From positions 1-12,727 of the forward strand of contig CALHWU010000061.1 in the NCBI GenBank assembly GCA_938039795.1: a stretch of DNA of 12,727 nucleotides, given 5' to 3'. The notes under the pieces were generated by a model that had not been told where the DNA came from, did no database searches, and saw nothing but the letters and a program-made list of their open reading frames with translations. Shown in pieces: positions 6,603 through 12,691 of this stretch. Positions within the stretch are counted from its first letter, which is position 1; every line of letters starts with the position of its first letter. The position numbers and the translations under genes are program-made. This DNA is from an uncultured Muribaculaceae bacterium. Its GTDB lineage: Bacteria > Bacteroidota > Bacteroidia > Bacteroidales > Muribaculaceae.

Positions 6603-7553
6603 TTATTTCGACATCTCAAGCATCCTGACGATAGGACGCCGGGCACGTTCGGCCAAGGAAGTGTCGACCTCCACCGCCGGCGACATGTCGGCAAGACAGC
6701 GGCGAAGCTTTTCGAGGGTATTGAGTTTCATGTAGGCACATTCGTTGCATCCGCATGAATCCGACGGGGGAGCGGCTATAAACTCTTTGTCGGAGCACTG
6801 GCGGCGCATCTGATGGAGAATACCGCTCTCCGTGGCTACTATAAAGCGCTTGGCATGGCTGTCGCGGGCGTGCTGCAGCAGCACTGCCGTGGAGCCAACC
6901 TTATCGGCTATGGTCTGGAGCGGTTTCTTGCATTCGGGATGCACGAGGATCTCGGCGTCGGGCATCTGTTTCTTCAGAGCGAGTATCTTCTCTATGGAGA
7001 AGCGTTCATGCACATGGCAGGCGCCGTCCCAGAGCACCATACTGCGTCCGGTAAGGCTGTTGATATACTCTCCGAGATTGCGGTCGGGACCGAATATTAT
7101 CTTTTCGTCAGCCGGCAGAGAGTTGACTATTTTGAGAGCATTGCCTGAAGTGACCACTATGTCGGTGAGAGCCTTGACGGCTGCCGTAGTATTTACGTAG
7201 CTAATCACGGTATGTCCCGGATGCCGGCTGATGAATTCCTCGAATTGCGCAGCGGGACAGCTGTCGGCAAGCGAACATCCGGCTTCCGGATCGGGCACGA
7301 GCACGGTTTTTTCGGGGCAGAGTATCTTGGCAGTCTCTCCCATGAAGTGTACGCCGCACATCACTATCACCTTCTGGTCGACATCCTGGGCTATACGGGC
7401 AAGTGCCAGCGAATCGCCTATGAAATCAGCCACATCCTGTATTTCAGGATTGGTATAGTAATGAGCCATTATCACCGCGTCTTTCTCTTTCTTGAGCCTG
7501 CTGATCTCTTCGTGCAGACGGGCAGTCACTTCGGGATTGTTACTGACATCCAT
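6603..7553 (-). CDS. nadA: Quinolinate synthase
   Basis: Fe-S enzyme of de novo NAD synthesis: condenses iminoaspartate with dihydroxyacetone phosphate to give quinolinate. 316 residues, usual for the short form. Seen: IMAHYYTNPEIQDVADFIGDS (28-48, substrate pocket), Cys66 in VMCGVHFMGETAKIL, PDPEAGCSLADSCP (87-100), SYVNTTAAVKA (118-128), TSGNA (135-139), Cys208 in HPECKKP and Cys272 in SCGCNECAYMKLN. Cys66, Cys208 and Cys272 are the expected ligands of the [4Fe-4S] cluster; Cys267 and Cys269 are extra. An in-frame ATG at 7601 would add 16 hydrophobic residues not expected in the family; the ATG at 7553 (MDVSNNPEV) is preferred. nadB and nadC are not in the window. It stands alone between two long non-coding regions. 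Confidence 0.96.
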   Translation of the reverse strand: MDVSNNPEVTARLHEEISRLKKEKDAVIMAHYYTNPEIQDVADFIGDSLALARIAQDVDQKVIVMCGVHFMGETAKILCPEKTVLVPDPEAGCSLADSCPAAQFEEFISRHPGHTVISYVNTTAAVKALTDIVVTSGNALKIVNSLPADEKIIFGPDRNLGEYINSLTGRSMVLWDGACHVHERFSIEKILALKKQMPDAEILVHPECKKPLQTIADKVGSTAVLLQHARDSHAKRFIVATESGILHQMRRQCSDKEFIAAPPSDSCGCNECAYMKLNTLEKLRRCLADMSPAVEVDTSLAERARRPIVRMLEMSK

Positions 7554-7761
7554 GATTGATATTATGTAGGATATAAGATTTATTATATAATGCCGAAACA
7601 AGAGTAATAATGTATGTAAGGGATGTGGATATCGTTTAATGACGTATTGTCCTTAATGACATTATTTACATGTTTCTTACACTGACAGCAGTGTTATGAA
7701 CATCTATTCGCGCTGCAAAGCAACAGTTTAGACAGTTTATTAACATGATGTCAATTTCTTG

Positions 7762-7769
7762 CAAAGTTA
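7762..7769 (-). promoter_or_regulatory. Candidate -7 box for nadA
   Basis: Minus strand TAACTTTG followed by CA, a very good -7 match. No TTG lies at the -33 distance. It is about 210 bases from the nadA ATG, so the leader would be long. It could instead serve a small RNA. Confidence 0.4.
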
Positions 7770-7817
7770 ATAAATATTTGAGAATACGGCGTGATGACAG
7801 GTGAAAAATACTTGTAG

Positions 7818-7855
7818 AATACCGGATGATAAGTCATGTTTTACCAACCGGTATT
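7818..7855. terminator. Inverted repeat downstream of upp, possible terminator
   Basis: AATACCGG and CCGGTATT pair perfectly over 8 bases with a 22-base loop, about 95 bases past the upp stop. On the minus strand it is followed by a short stretch ending in ATTTTTC. The loop is long and the T-run weak, so termination is only one possibility. Confidence 0.25.
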
Positions 7856-7880
7856 ATCCTGTTGCGGCAAAATAACAACA

Positions 7881-7935
7881 TGCTGAAAAGCTGTTGAATT
7901 GATTTCAACACACTTTTCAACATGTTTACTGACAT
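7881..7935. repeat. Repeat copy B, downstream of upp
   Basis: The partner of 6535-6598, with the same ordered blocks. It includes the inverted repeat TGTTGAA (7892-7898) / TTCAACA (7904-7910) and a further TTTTCAACA at 7914-7922, so TTTCAACA units lie 12 bases apart, close to one helical turn. It ends 15 bases from the upp stop codon. Confidence 0.6.
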
Positions 7936-7950
7936 TGATGCAAATCCGCT

Positions 7951-8601
7951 CTACTCCTTCACTCCGTAGGCAAGATCGCCGGCATCGCCCAGACCGGGCA
8001 CTATATAGGAATGGGCGTTGATCTCATCGTCGATCGTGGCTACCCAGAGAGTGGTGTCGGCCGGAAAAGTGCGCTCCACATATTCTATCGCCTGACGCGA
8101 GGCTATGACTGACGCCACGTGAAGCCTGGCAGGATTGCCTTTAGTAAGGAGAGCACGGTAGCTGAGCTCCATCGACGAGCCTGTAGCGAGCATCGGATCG
8201 ACGATGACAAGTGTCTTGCCGTCGAGCCGCGGCGAAGCTATGTATTCTATAAACACGTCGAAATTATCTTTTTCCCTGTATTTGCGATAAGCCGACACGA
8301 AAGCGTTTTCGGCATCGTCGAAATATGACAGGAATCCGTGATGGAAAGGCACTCCGGCGCGGAATATTGTGGCGAGCACCACTTTGTCGGCTATATTGCG
8401 GCAGGTGGCGACGCCAAGCGGAGTGGTGACATCCACTTTGTCGTAAGTCAATGTCTTGCTGATCTCATAAGCCATTATTTCGCCTATGCGTTCGAGATTT
8501 CTGCGGAAGCGCATACGGTCGGTCTGACGGTCGACCGACCGCAGTTCGGCCACATAATGGTTGATAAGCGAGGGTGTCTCTTCGAAGTTGATTATTTTCA
8601 T
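7951..8601 (-). CDS. upp: Uracil phosphoribosyltransferase
   Basis: Pyrimidine salvage enzyme of the cytoplasm: uracil + PRPP gives UMP + pyrophosphate. 216 residues, slightly above the usual ~208. Seen: the PRPP-binding signature LVIVDPMLATGSS (131-143), the dimer/substrate stretch ATIFRAGVPFHHGF (77-90), and the C-terminal uracil-binding segment YIVPGLGDAGDLAYG (199-213). The N terminus starts with MKIINFEETPSLINHYVAEL, as in family members, so the ATG at 8601 is secure. It begins 27 bases after the stop of the small exported-protein gene and is probably co-transcribed with it; I see no promoter in that gap. Its 3' side carries repeat copy B. Confidence 0.96.
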   Translation of the reverse strand: MKIINFEETPSLINHYVAELRSVDRQTDRMRFRRNLERIGEIMAYEISKTLTYDKVDVTTPLGVATCRNIADKVVLATIFRAGVPFHHGFLSYFDDAENAFVSAYRKYREKDNFDVFIEYIASPRLDGKTLVIVDPMLATGSSMELSYRALLTKGNPARLHVASVIASRQAIEYVERTFPADTTLWVATIDDEINAHSYIVPGLGDAGDLAYGVKE

Positions 8602-8628
8602 AGCGGCAGCGTAGTTAAGGGATTGTGT

Positions 8629-8943
8629 TTATTGATTGTCTGCTATACGGAAGCGCATTTTTTCGGCCGACTGGTTTCTGGCTCTGACTGCTTCGGCATG
8701 CGACCCCGTCTTTTTCGATTTCAGGGCCTTTTCAAGCGCGGAAGTATCGTCGGTATCGGTGCTGTCAACGTTCAGTATCACGTCGTTGGAACGAAGATCT
8801 ACGTCGGGATTGGAGTTGGCTATCACGTCTATCGTTCCCGGAGCGGAGTCATCACTGCGGGGCGATACGTAAATGTCTGTCTGCGCCGCAGTGATGACAC
8901 TGCATGCGCACGATACTATCAGTGATATCAGGAATTTTCGCAT
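8629..8943 (-). CDS. Small predicted exported protein of unknown function
   Basis: Not recognised. The 104-residue product starts MRKFLISLIVSCACSVITAAQ, a good Sec signal peptide with likely cleavage near residue 20; the cysteines in the hydrophobic core do not form an obvious lipobox. The remaining ~84 residues are polar, acidic in the first half (SDDSAPG, STDTDDTSALEKALK) and basic later (KSKKTGSHAEAVRARN), with no predicted membrane segment and little hydrophobic core, so probably disordered. The ATG at 8943 is chosen; a TTG two codons upstream lies inside a TACTTTTG -7-like box at 8947-8954. It lies between tatD and upp on the same strand. The signal peptide argues that it is a real gene, but its codons could not be tested statistically. 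Confidence 0.6.
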   Translation of the reverse strand: MRKFLISLIVSCACSVITAAQTDIYVSPRSDDSAPGTIDVIANSNPDVDLRSNDVILNVDSTDTDDTSALEKALKSKKTGSHAEAVRARNQSAEKMRFRIADNQ

Positions 8944-8946
8944 GCA

Positions 8947-8954
8947 CAAAAGTA
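8947..8954 (-). promoter_or_regulatory. -7-like box directly before the small exported-protein gene
   Basis: Minus strand TACTTTTG, matching TAnnTTTG, with only three bases between it and the ATG at 8943. No -33 TTG at the proper distance. If active, transcription would begin at or past the ATG, so it is either a leaderless start or a chance match. Confidence 0.25.
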
Positions 8955-9025
8955 AAAAATTATGCTGATACTTCTATGTGCATTTACTGACAATGTATCG
9001 AATCCGTGTATTTGATTCCGGTTAG

Positions 9026-9628
9026 TTACCGGCCTGTCAGGCGGGCAAGATTGCGGAAGGGGAGCGACGGATCGGCCGGATATATGTGTGCGGCGATGGA
9101 TTCTATAGGCATGTCGCTTTCGTCGGTCTCGGCGAGAATGAGCGAGGGGGGAATGGCTGAGGGTACGTCGGCATTGAACCGCTCGCCCAACGAAAGATAT
9201 ATGCCGCGCGATGCGAGCTGTGCGGCCACCCGGCTGTTGCCCCGGAATCCATGGATTATCCATGGCTGCTCCGGACAATACGCCTTATGTAGCCGCAGGA
9301 TTGTGTCAAGTCCCTTAACGTTGTGGATTATAAGTGGTTTCGACAGATGTTCGCTCAGTTCGATATGTTGCCTGAAAAGGCTTTCCTGAATCTGCGGGTC
9401 GCCTCCGCGCAGGCGGTCTATGCCGGTCTCTCCTATGGCGATTACCTCCCGGCGGCTTGCGGTCTCCGCAAGCTTTCCGGTCAGACGGCTGATATCTTCA
9501 CCGGCCGTCAGCCAGGGATGGATCCCAACAGAGTAGTGTCGCGACGGATCGAAACAGGTGAAATCCGGGCTGACAGAGATTATGCCGTCGGCCGACAGCA
9601 GGTTGTGGGTATGGGCGTCGCGTATCAT
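9026..9628 (-). CDS. TatD-family metal-dependent hydrolase (short form)
   Basis: Amidohydrolase-fold enzyme; characterised TatD proteins are metal-dependent DNases. 200 residues, against about 260 for E. coli TatD; short members are common in Bacteroidota. The metal ligands are all present: His6 and His8 (DAHTHN), Glu67 (IGETGID), His102 (IHNVKG), His126 (IIHGFRG) and Asp168 (AETDESD). The shortening falls in the N-terminal and middle loops (only ~50 residues between DAHTH and GETG) rather than in the active site. The ATG at 9628 overlaps the yidD stop as ATGA, indicating translational coupling. It is the last gene of the operon that starts with the LOG-family gene, 82 bases before the small exported-protein gene. 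Confidence 0.92.
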   Translation of the reverse strand: MIRDAHTHNLLSADGIISVSPDFTCFDPSRHYSVGIHPWLTAGEDISRLTGKLAETASRREVIAIGETGIDRLRGGDPQIQESLFRQHIELSEHLSKPLIIHNVKGLDTILRLHKAYCPEQPWIIHGFRGNSRVAAQLASRGIYLSLGERFNADVPSAIPPSLILAETDESDMPIESIAAHIYPADPSLPFRNLARLTGR

Positions 9629-9855
9629 GGCACCGGATCATATCCCGATCCTCCCCAGGGATGGCATCGGAGCAGGCGGCGCAGCGTAAGCCAGCTGCCG
9701 CGCAGCGGCCCATGTTTTTTCAGTGCTTCGAGAGCATACTGGCTGCAGGTGGGAGTGAAACGGCATGATGGAGGCAACATCGGCGATATGCAGCAGCGGT
9801 AGAAATACACAGGCAGCGACATAATCCATGCTATGAAATCACTGATCGCTTTCAT
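9625..9855 (-). CDS. yidD: Membrane protein insertion efficiency factor YidD
   Basis: Small protein that aids YidC-dependent insertion of inner-membrane proteins. 76 residues, usual for the family. Seen: an N-terminal amphipathic/hydrophobic helix (MKAISDFIAWIMSLPVYFYR), the signature SCRFTPTCSQYALEAL (30-45) with conserved cysteines, and the C-terminal RCHPWGGSGYDPVP (63-76). It overlaps the 3' end of rnpA by 17 bases in another frame and the tatD start by 4 bases, so all three should be translated from one message. The rnpA-yidD pairing is the classical one, although rpmH is not next to it here. Confidence 0.96.
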   Translation of the reverse strand: MKAISDFIAWIMSLPVYFYRCCISPMLPPSCRFTPTCSQYALEALKKHGPLRGSWLTLRRLLRCHPWGGSGYDPVP

Positions 9856-10270
9856 TGCCTTGGGTGGATGGCGATAGGGTCTGCTGTATGCGGGAGAGTG
9901 TTTTTTCTATTGCGCGGTGGGTGCGGTCATAGTCAGTCAGTCCCTGACCTACATAAATAAACGCGATATCGACTGTCGCATCGTCTGACAACGCCGCTTT
10001 GCGTGTCAGCCGGTAAGCCTCACGGCAGCGACGGCGCATCTTGACGCGGTCGACGGCATGGCGCAGCCGTTTTTTAGGCACGGAAATCAGGAAACGCGGC
10101 CCTCTCCACGTATCGTCGTCAGGCCGGTGAGATACTCTCCACACTGTGCGCCAGGGATAGGCCATAATGAAGCAGTTCCCACCGTCGGTCTTTCCCGACG
10201 GTGAGAACAGTGTGTCGATAGCCTTCTGGCTGCAGAGTTTTTCCTTTTTGTGGAGTTTCAGCGATATCAT
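9839..10270 (-). CDS. rnpA: Ribonuclease P protein component
   Basis: Protein cofactor of RNase P, which binds the catalytic RNA and the 5' leader of precursor tRNA. 143 residues, longer than the usual ~115-130 because of an insert near 40-57 and a polar tail. Seen: the N-terminal LHKKEKLCSQKAIDTLF (6-22), the strand RFLISVPKK (59-67), and the basic RNR region RLRHAVDRVKMRRRCREAYR (68-87). The Asn usual after the central arginine (HAVDRN) is Val76 here. The ATG at 10270 matches family N termini. It lies 17 bases after the hemD-like stop and overlaps yidD. Confidence 0.93.
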   Translation of the reverse strand: MISLKLHKKEKLCSQKAIDTLFSPSGKTDGGNCFIMAYPWRTVWRVSHRPDDDTWRGPRFLISVPKKRLRHAVDRVKMRRRCREAYRLTRKAALSDDATVDIAFIYVGQGLTDYDRTHRAIEKTLSRIQQTLSPSTQGNESDQ

Positions 10271-10287
10271 CGGTAGGTTGTGGCTGT

Positions 10288-11049
10288 TCAGGCCTGTGCT
10301 TCCTCGGCTTTGGCCTCCTCGCGCAGATAGTTGTCGAGCGCGGCGGTCATCGACGGGGCCGATACTGTGGGAGCTTCCACGTCAAGGCGCAGACCGGCAT
10401 CCTTAACGGCCTGTGCGGTCGACAGTCCGAAACATCCTATCTTTATATCGTCCTGCTTGAATTCCGGAAAGTTTTTGAGGAGCGACGCTATTCCGGCTGG
10501 GCTGAAGAAAAGGAGCATGTCGTAGTCGAACTTCTCGTTTGGATCAAACACGGTGCTGACGGTGCGATACATCACGGCTTTGGTATAACGTATCTTGGCT
10601 GAGTCGAGCAGGCCGGTATCCTCTTTATGTACGTCGCTGACGGCATAGAGGAAATTTTCCTTGTTGTGTTTTGTCAGGAAGGGGATGAGTTCCTCCATCT
10701 TGCCGGTGTTGCCGTGGAATATCTTGCGTTTGCGGTAAAGTGTGTATTTCTGCAGATAGAGCGCTATGGATTCCGTGGTGCAGAAATATTTCATCGTGTC
10801 GGGAATGGTGACACGCATCTCTTCGCAAAGACGGAAGAAATGGTCGACGGCAGTGCGTGCGGTGAATATTATTGCCGTATAGTCTGATATGGATATTTTC
10901 GACTGGCGGAACTCTTTTGCCGTCAGACCCTCCACTTTTATGAACGGCCGGAAATCAATATCCACTCCGTATTTCTGTGCGATTTCGAAGTAGGGTGACT
11001 TGTCGGATGTGGGCCGGGGCTGTGATACTAATATTTTCTTGACTTTCAC
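10288..11049 (-). CDS. hemD: Uroporphyrinogen-III synthase family protein
   Basis: HemD-fold protein of 253 residues; the known reaction is cyclisation of hydroxymethylbilane to uroporphyrinogen III, for heme and cobalamin. Seen: two related half-domains, with IIFTARTAVDHFF (60-72), LLFFSPAGIASLL (179-191), CFGLSTAQAVKDAG (206-219) and the closing EAPTVSAPSMTAALDNYL (225-242), all typical of the family. The start is GTG at 11049 (MKVKKILVSQPRPTSDKSPY), supported by the homologous N terminus. The C-terminal EEAKAEEAQA is a low-complexity tail. It sits in an operon with DUF4271 and rnpA and away from any other tetrapyrrole gene, so its cellular role is less certain than its fold. Confidence 0.85.
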   Translation of the reverse strand: MKVKKILVSQPRPTSDKSPYFEIAQKYGVDIDFRPFIKVEGLTAKEFRQSKISISDYTAIIFTARTAVDHFFRLCEEMRVTIPDTMKYFCTTESIALYLQKYTLYRKRKIFHGNTGKMEELIPFLTKHNKENFLYAVSDVHKEDTGLLDSAKIRYTKAVMYRTVSTVFDPNEKFDYDMLLFFSPAGIASLLKNFPEFKQDDIKIGCFGLSTAQAVKDAGLRLDVEAPTVSAPSMTAALDNYLREEAKAEEAQA

Positions 11050-11075
11050 GCTATGCTATGGATAGTTTGACAGAC

Positions 11076-11939
11076 TTATATTTCTACAAAATTGCGGTTT
11101 CTGTAAAGAAACACTATGGGTGCAATTTCCAGGGTGCAAAGGTACGAAATAAAGTAGATTAAGGAAAAAATATTGGTATAAAAAATCCTAAAACCTTTGA
11201 ATATAAATATCATACGCCCGATTATATACAATAGGCTTCCGATCCATAAAACGACATCGGACAGTCCAGGATTGAACAGGAGAGCGAGCGCCGGAAGCAG
11301 CAGCGACAGCCCCAGAAACGACTGCGAGGCGTTGAATCCTCTGACCCACTGGCTGCGTCCTGACCGGCTGGAGAACACATAACCTACCAGATTATAGCCT
11401 GTAAGCTGCACGGCATAGAAAACGGCTGCCAGAAGCGTGCATAGCCCCGTGGATATAAATATGTCCGGACAGTCAAGGCCGGAGACGCGCCATGCTCCGG
11501 CTATAAGTATCCCTTCGGCAAGACACATAGTGGCTATCAGGCCACCAGTGAGAAGCGATTCGTTGACGGTATGGTCGTCGAAAATGTTGGAGTGCTGTCG
11601 CACCGTCAGCAGATCCTTGAAGAAGGTCTTGATAAAGATGGAATGATTGCGTGTGAAGAAGGCTATAATCAGAAACAGACCTATCAGCATCGCCATGACG
11701 CCGCTGTCGTAACCAGGCAGCATCTGACGCGGCTCTCCGAGGAGTCCTTCGGAATAGGATGCGGCTGATGATGTCAGCATCCGCGATACGACGTCGGATG
11801 GGGCTTCCTCTTCAGTGCAAACCGCAGCAAACGGCCATCCATCTATGGCTGTCGCCGTTACGGTGATGCTGTCGGTGGTCGCCGTCTCTGTGGCGGAAGC
11901 GGGTCCGAAGGGTACTATGAATATGCTGTCGTCTTCCAC
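11076..11939 (-). CDS. DUF4271 family integral membrane protein
   Basis: 287 residues, function unknown; the family is found mainly in Bacteroidota. Seen: a Ser/Thr/Ala-rich N-terminal region (1-75) of low complexity, then about six hydrophobic helices (near 80-96, 126-150, 159-181, 203-223, 227-247 and 252-278), with a conserved-looking polar stretch RQHSNIFDDHTVNESLL (114-130) between the first two. The start is GTG at 11939, 7 bases after the LOG-gene stop; a later ATG (residue 54) would drop most of the polar N terminus without touching the membrane part. It is followed 26 bases later by the hemD-like gene. The constant neighbourhood with hemD and rnpA is a family-level recollection, not something shown here. 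Confidence 0.82.
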   Translation of the reverse strand: MEDDSIFIVPFGPASATETATTDSITVTATAIDGWPFAAVCTEEEAPSDVVSRMLTSSAASYSEGLLGEPRQMLPGYDSGVMAMLIGLFLIIAFFTRNHSIFIKTFFKDLLTVRQHSNIFDDHTVNESLLTGGLIATMCLAEGILIAGAWRVSGLDCPDIFISTGLCTLLAAVFYAVQLTGYNLVGYVFSSRSGRSQWVRGFNASQSFLGLSLLLPALALLFNPGLSDVVLWIGSLLYIIGRMIFIFKGFRIFYTNIFSLIYFISYLCTLEIAPIVFLYRNRNFVEI

Positions 11940-11946
11940 CTGCTGT

Positions 11947-12504
11947 CTATTTTCCCGATATGCTTATCTCCACGGCTTCTTCAGGCGTGGAGGCCGTATG
12001 CCATAAGTCATGAATGCTCTGACGCATGAAACGCTGATCTATGGTGCGCTCAAGCATAGCCAGAAGCGGATCATAATAACCGGCTACATTCAGTATGGTC
12101 ACATTGCCCTGAAACAGTCCAAGCTGGCGCCAGGTGATGATCTCAAGCAATTCCTCAAGAGTGCCTACCCCTCCGGGGAGGGCTATGGCCGCGCTGCTGA
12201 GGGAGGCCATGGTCTGTTTCCGCTGATGCATTCCGGGTGTGATGATCATGCGTCCGAGATCAGGGTGCTGCCATTGGCGCTCTACCATGAACTCGGGGAG
12301 TACGCCGACGGTCATCCCTCCCTCCGAGTTGGCGCCTTCGATGGCCTCTGCCATCAGACCGCCGCGTCCGCCGCCGCACACGAGCGGGCGTCCGGCGAGA
12401 GCGATGAGTCGGCCGGTCAGCCGGGCCGCTTCCTTATATACGGTGGCGATTTTGCTGCTTGAGGCGCCATAGACGCATATAGCGTCGGTGATAGCTGTTT
12501 CCAT
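11947..12504 (-). CDS. LOG/TIGR00730 family Rossmann-fold hydrolase
   Basis: 185 residues of the LOG family (formerly annotated lysine decarboxylase-like). Characterised members remove ribose 5-phosphate from nucleoside 5'-monophosphates, including cytokinin precursors; the bacterial substrate here is unknown. Seen: the N-terminal strand ICVYGASSS (9-17), CGGGRGGLM (43-51), GMHQRKQTM (91-99) and the PGGxGTxEE signature PGGVGTLEELLE (110-121) with Glu117/Glu118, then FQGNVTILN and YYDPLL. The frame opens with TTG at 12516, but that codon is part of the promoter's -7 box; the ATG at 12504 is the start. It is the first gene of the operon reaching at least tatD. Confidence 0.92.
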   Translation of the reverse strand: METAITDAICVYGASSSKIATVYKEAARLTGRLIALAGRPLVCGGGRGGLMAEAIEGANSEGGMTVGVLPEFMVERQWQHPDLGRMIITPGMHQRKQTMASLSSAAIALPGGVGTLEELLEIITWRQLGLFQGNVTILNVAGYYDPLLAMLERTIDQRFMRQSIHDLWHTASTPEEAVEISISGK

Positions 12505-12513
12505 ATCTGTCTG

Positions 12514-12544
12514 CAAAGTTACAAAACCTCCTCATTATTATCAA
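12514..12544 (-). promoter_or_regulatory. Promoter of the LOG-DUF4271-hemD-rnpA-yidD-tatD operon
   Basis: Minus strand TTG (12542-12544), 20 bases, TAACTTTG (12514-12521) followed by CA: a near-ideal Bacteroidota promoter. Only 9 bases separate the -7 box from the LOG-gene ATG, so the mRNA should start within a few bases of the start codon. Confidence 0.75.
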
Positions 12545-12659
12545 GCCGGTATTGTCAGCTCCATGCGTGAAAAACAGGTTACCGGAATGGTATGTATACG
12601 TAGGAAAAACCGTCGTCGGAAAAAAAATATAGGTAAAAATGAAATTTCTTGATAAAAAA

Positions 12660-12691
12660 TTTGGTGGAATGAAAATCGCGTCGTAACTTTG
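12660..12691 (+). promoter_or_regulatory. Strong plus-strand promoter at the right edge
   Basis: TTTG (12660-12663), 20 bases, TAACTTTG (12684-12691) followed by CA. Transcription would begin near 12697. The transcript then holds ACGGC-AGTAAC-GCCGT (12702-12717), a 5-base hairpin, and runs out of the window at ..GGCACCTC. The product, protein or stable RNA, cannot be identified. It is divergent from the LOG operon, with about 115 bases between the two promoters. Confidence 0.7.

Larger units (their letters stand above)
7554..7950. other. Non-coding region upstream of nadA; right arm of a candidate origin
   Basis: 397 bases without a believable gene. It holds TGTGGATAT (7624-7632, one base from the DnaA box in reverse orientation); a hairpin ACACTG-ACAG-CAGTGT (7679-7694); a minus-strand -7 box at 7762-7769; an inverted repeat AATACCGG (7818-7825) / CCGGTATT (7848-7855); and the repeat at 7881-7935 with ATTTCAACA (7902-7910) and TTTTCAACA (7914-7922). 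If the -7 box is used, nadA mRNA has a leader of about 200 bases. Confidence 0.45.

Noticed and set aside
6813..7148. Plus-strand open frames opposite nadA
   Set aside because: Shadows of the NadA reading frame.
8338..8925. A 195-codon plus-strand open frame across upp and the small exported-protein gene
   Set aside because: Opposes a certain upp gene, and no domain is visible.
9625..10270. rnpA-yidD as evidence that the origin is close
   Set aside because: The pair is origin-linked in many bacteria through rpmH and dnaA, but rpmH and dnaA are absent here, so it adds little.
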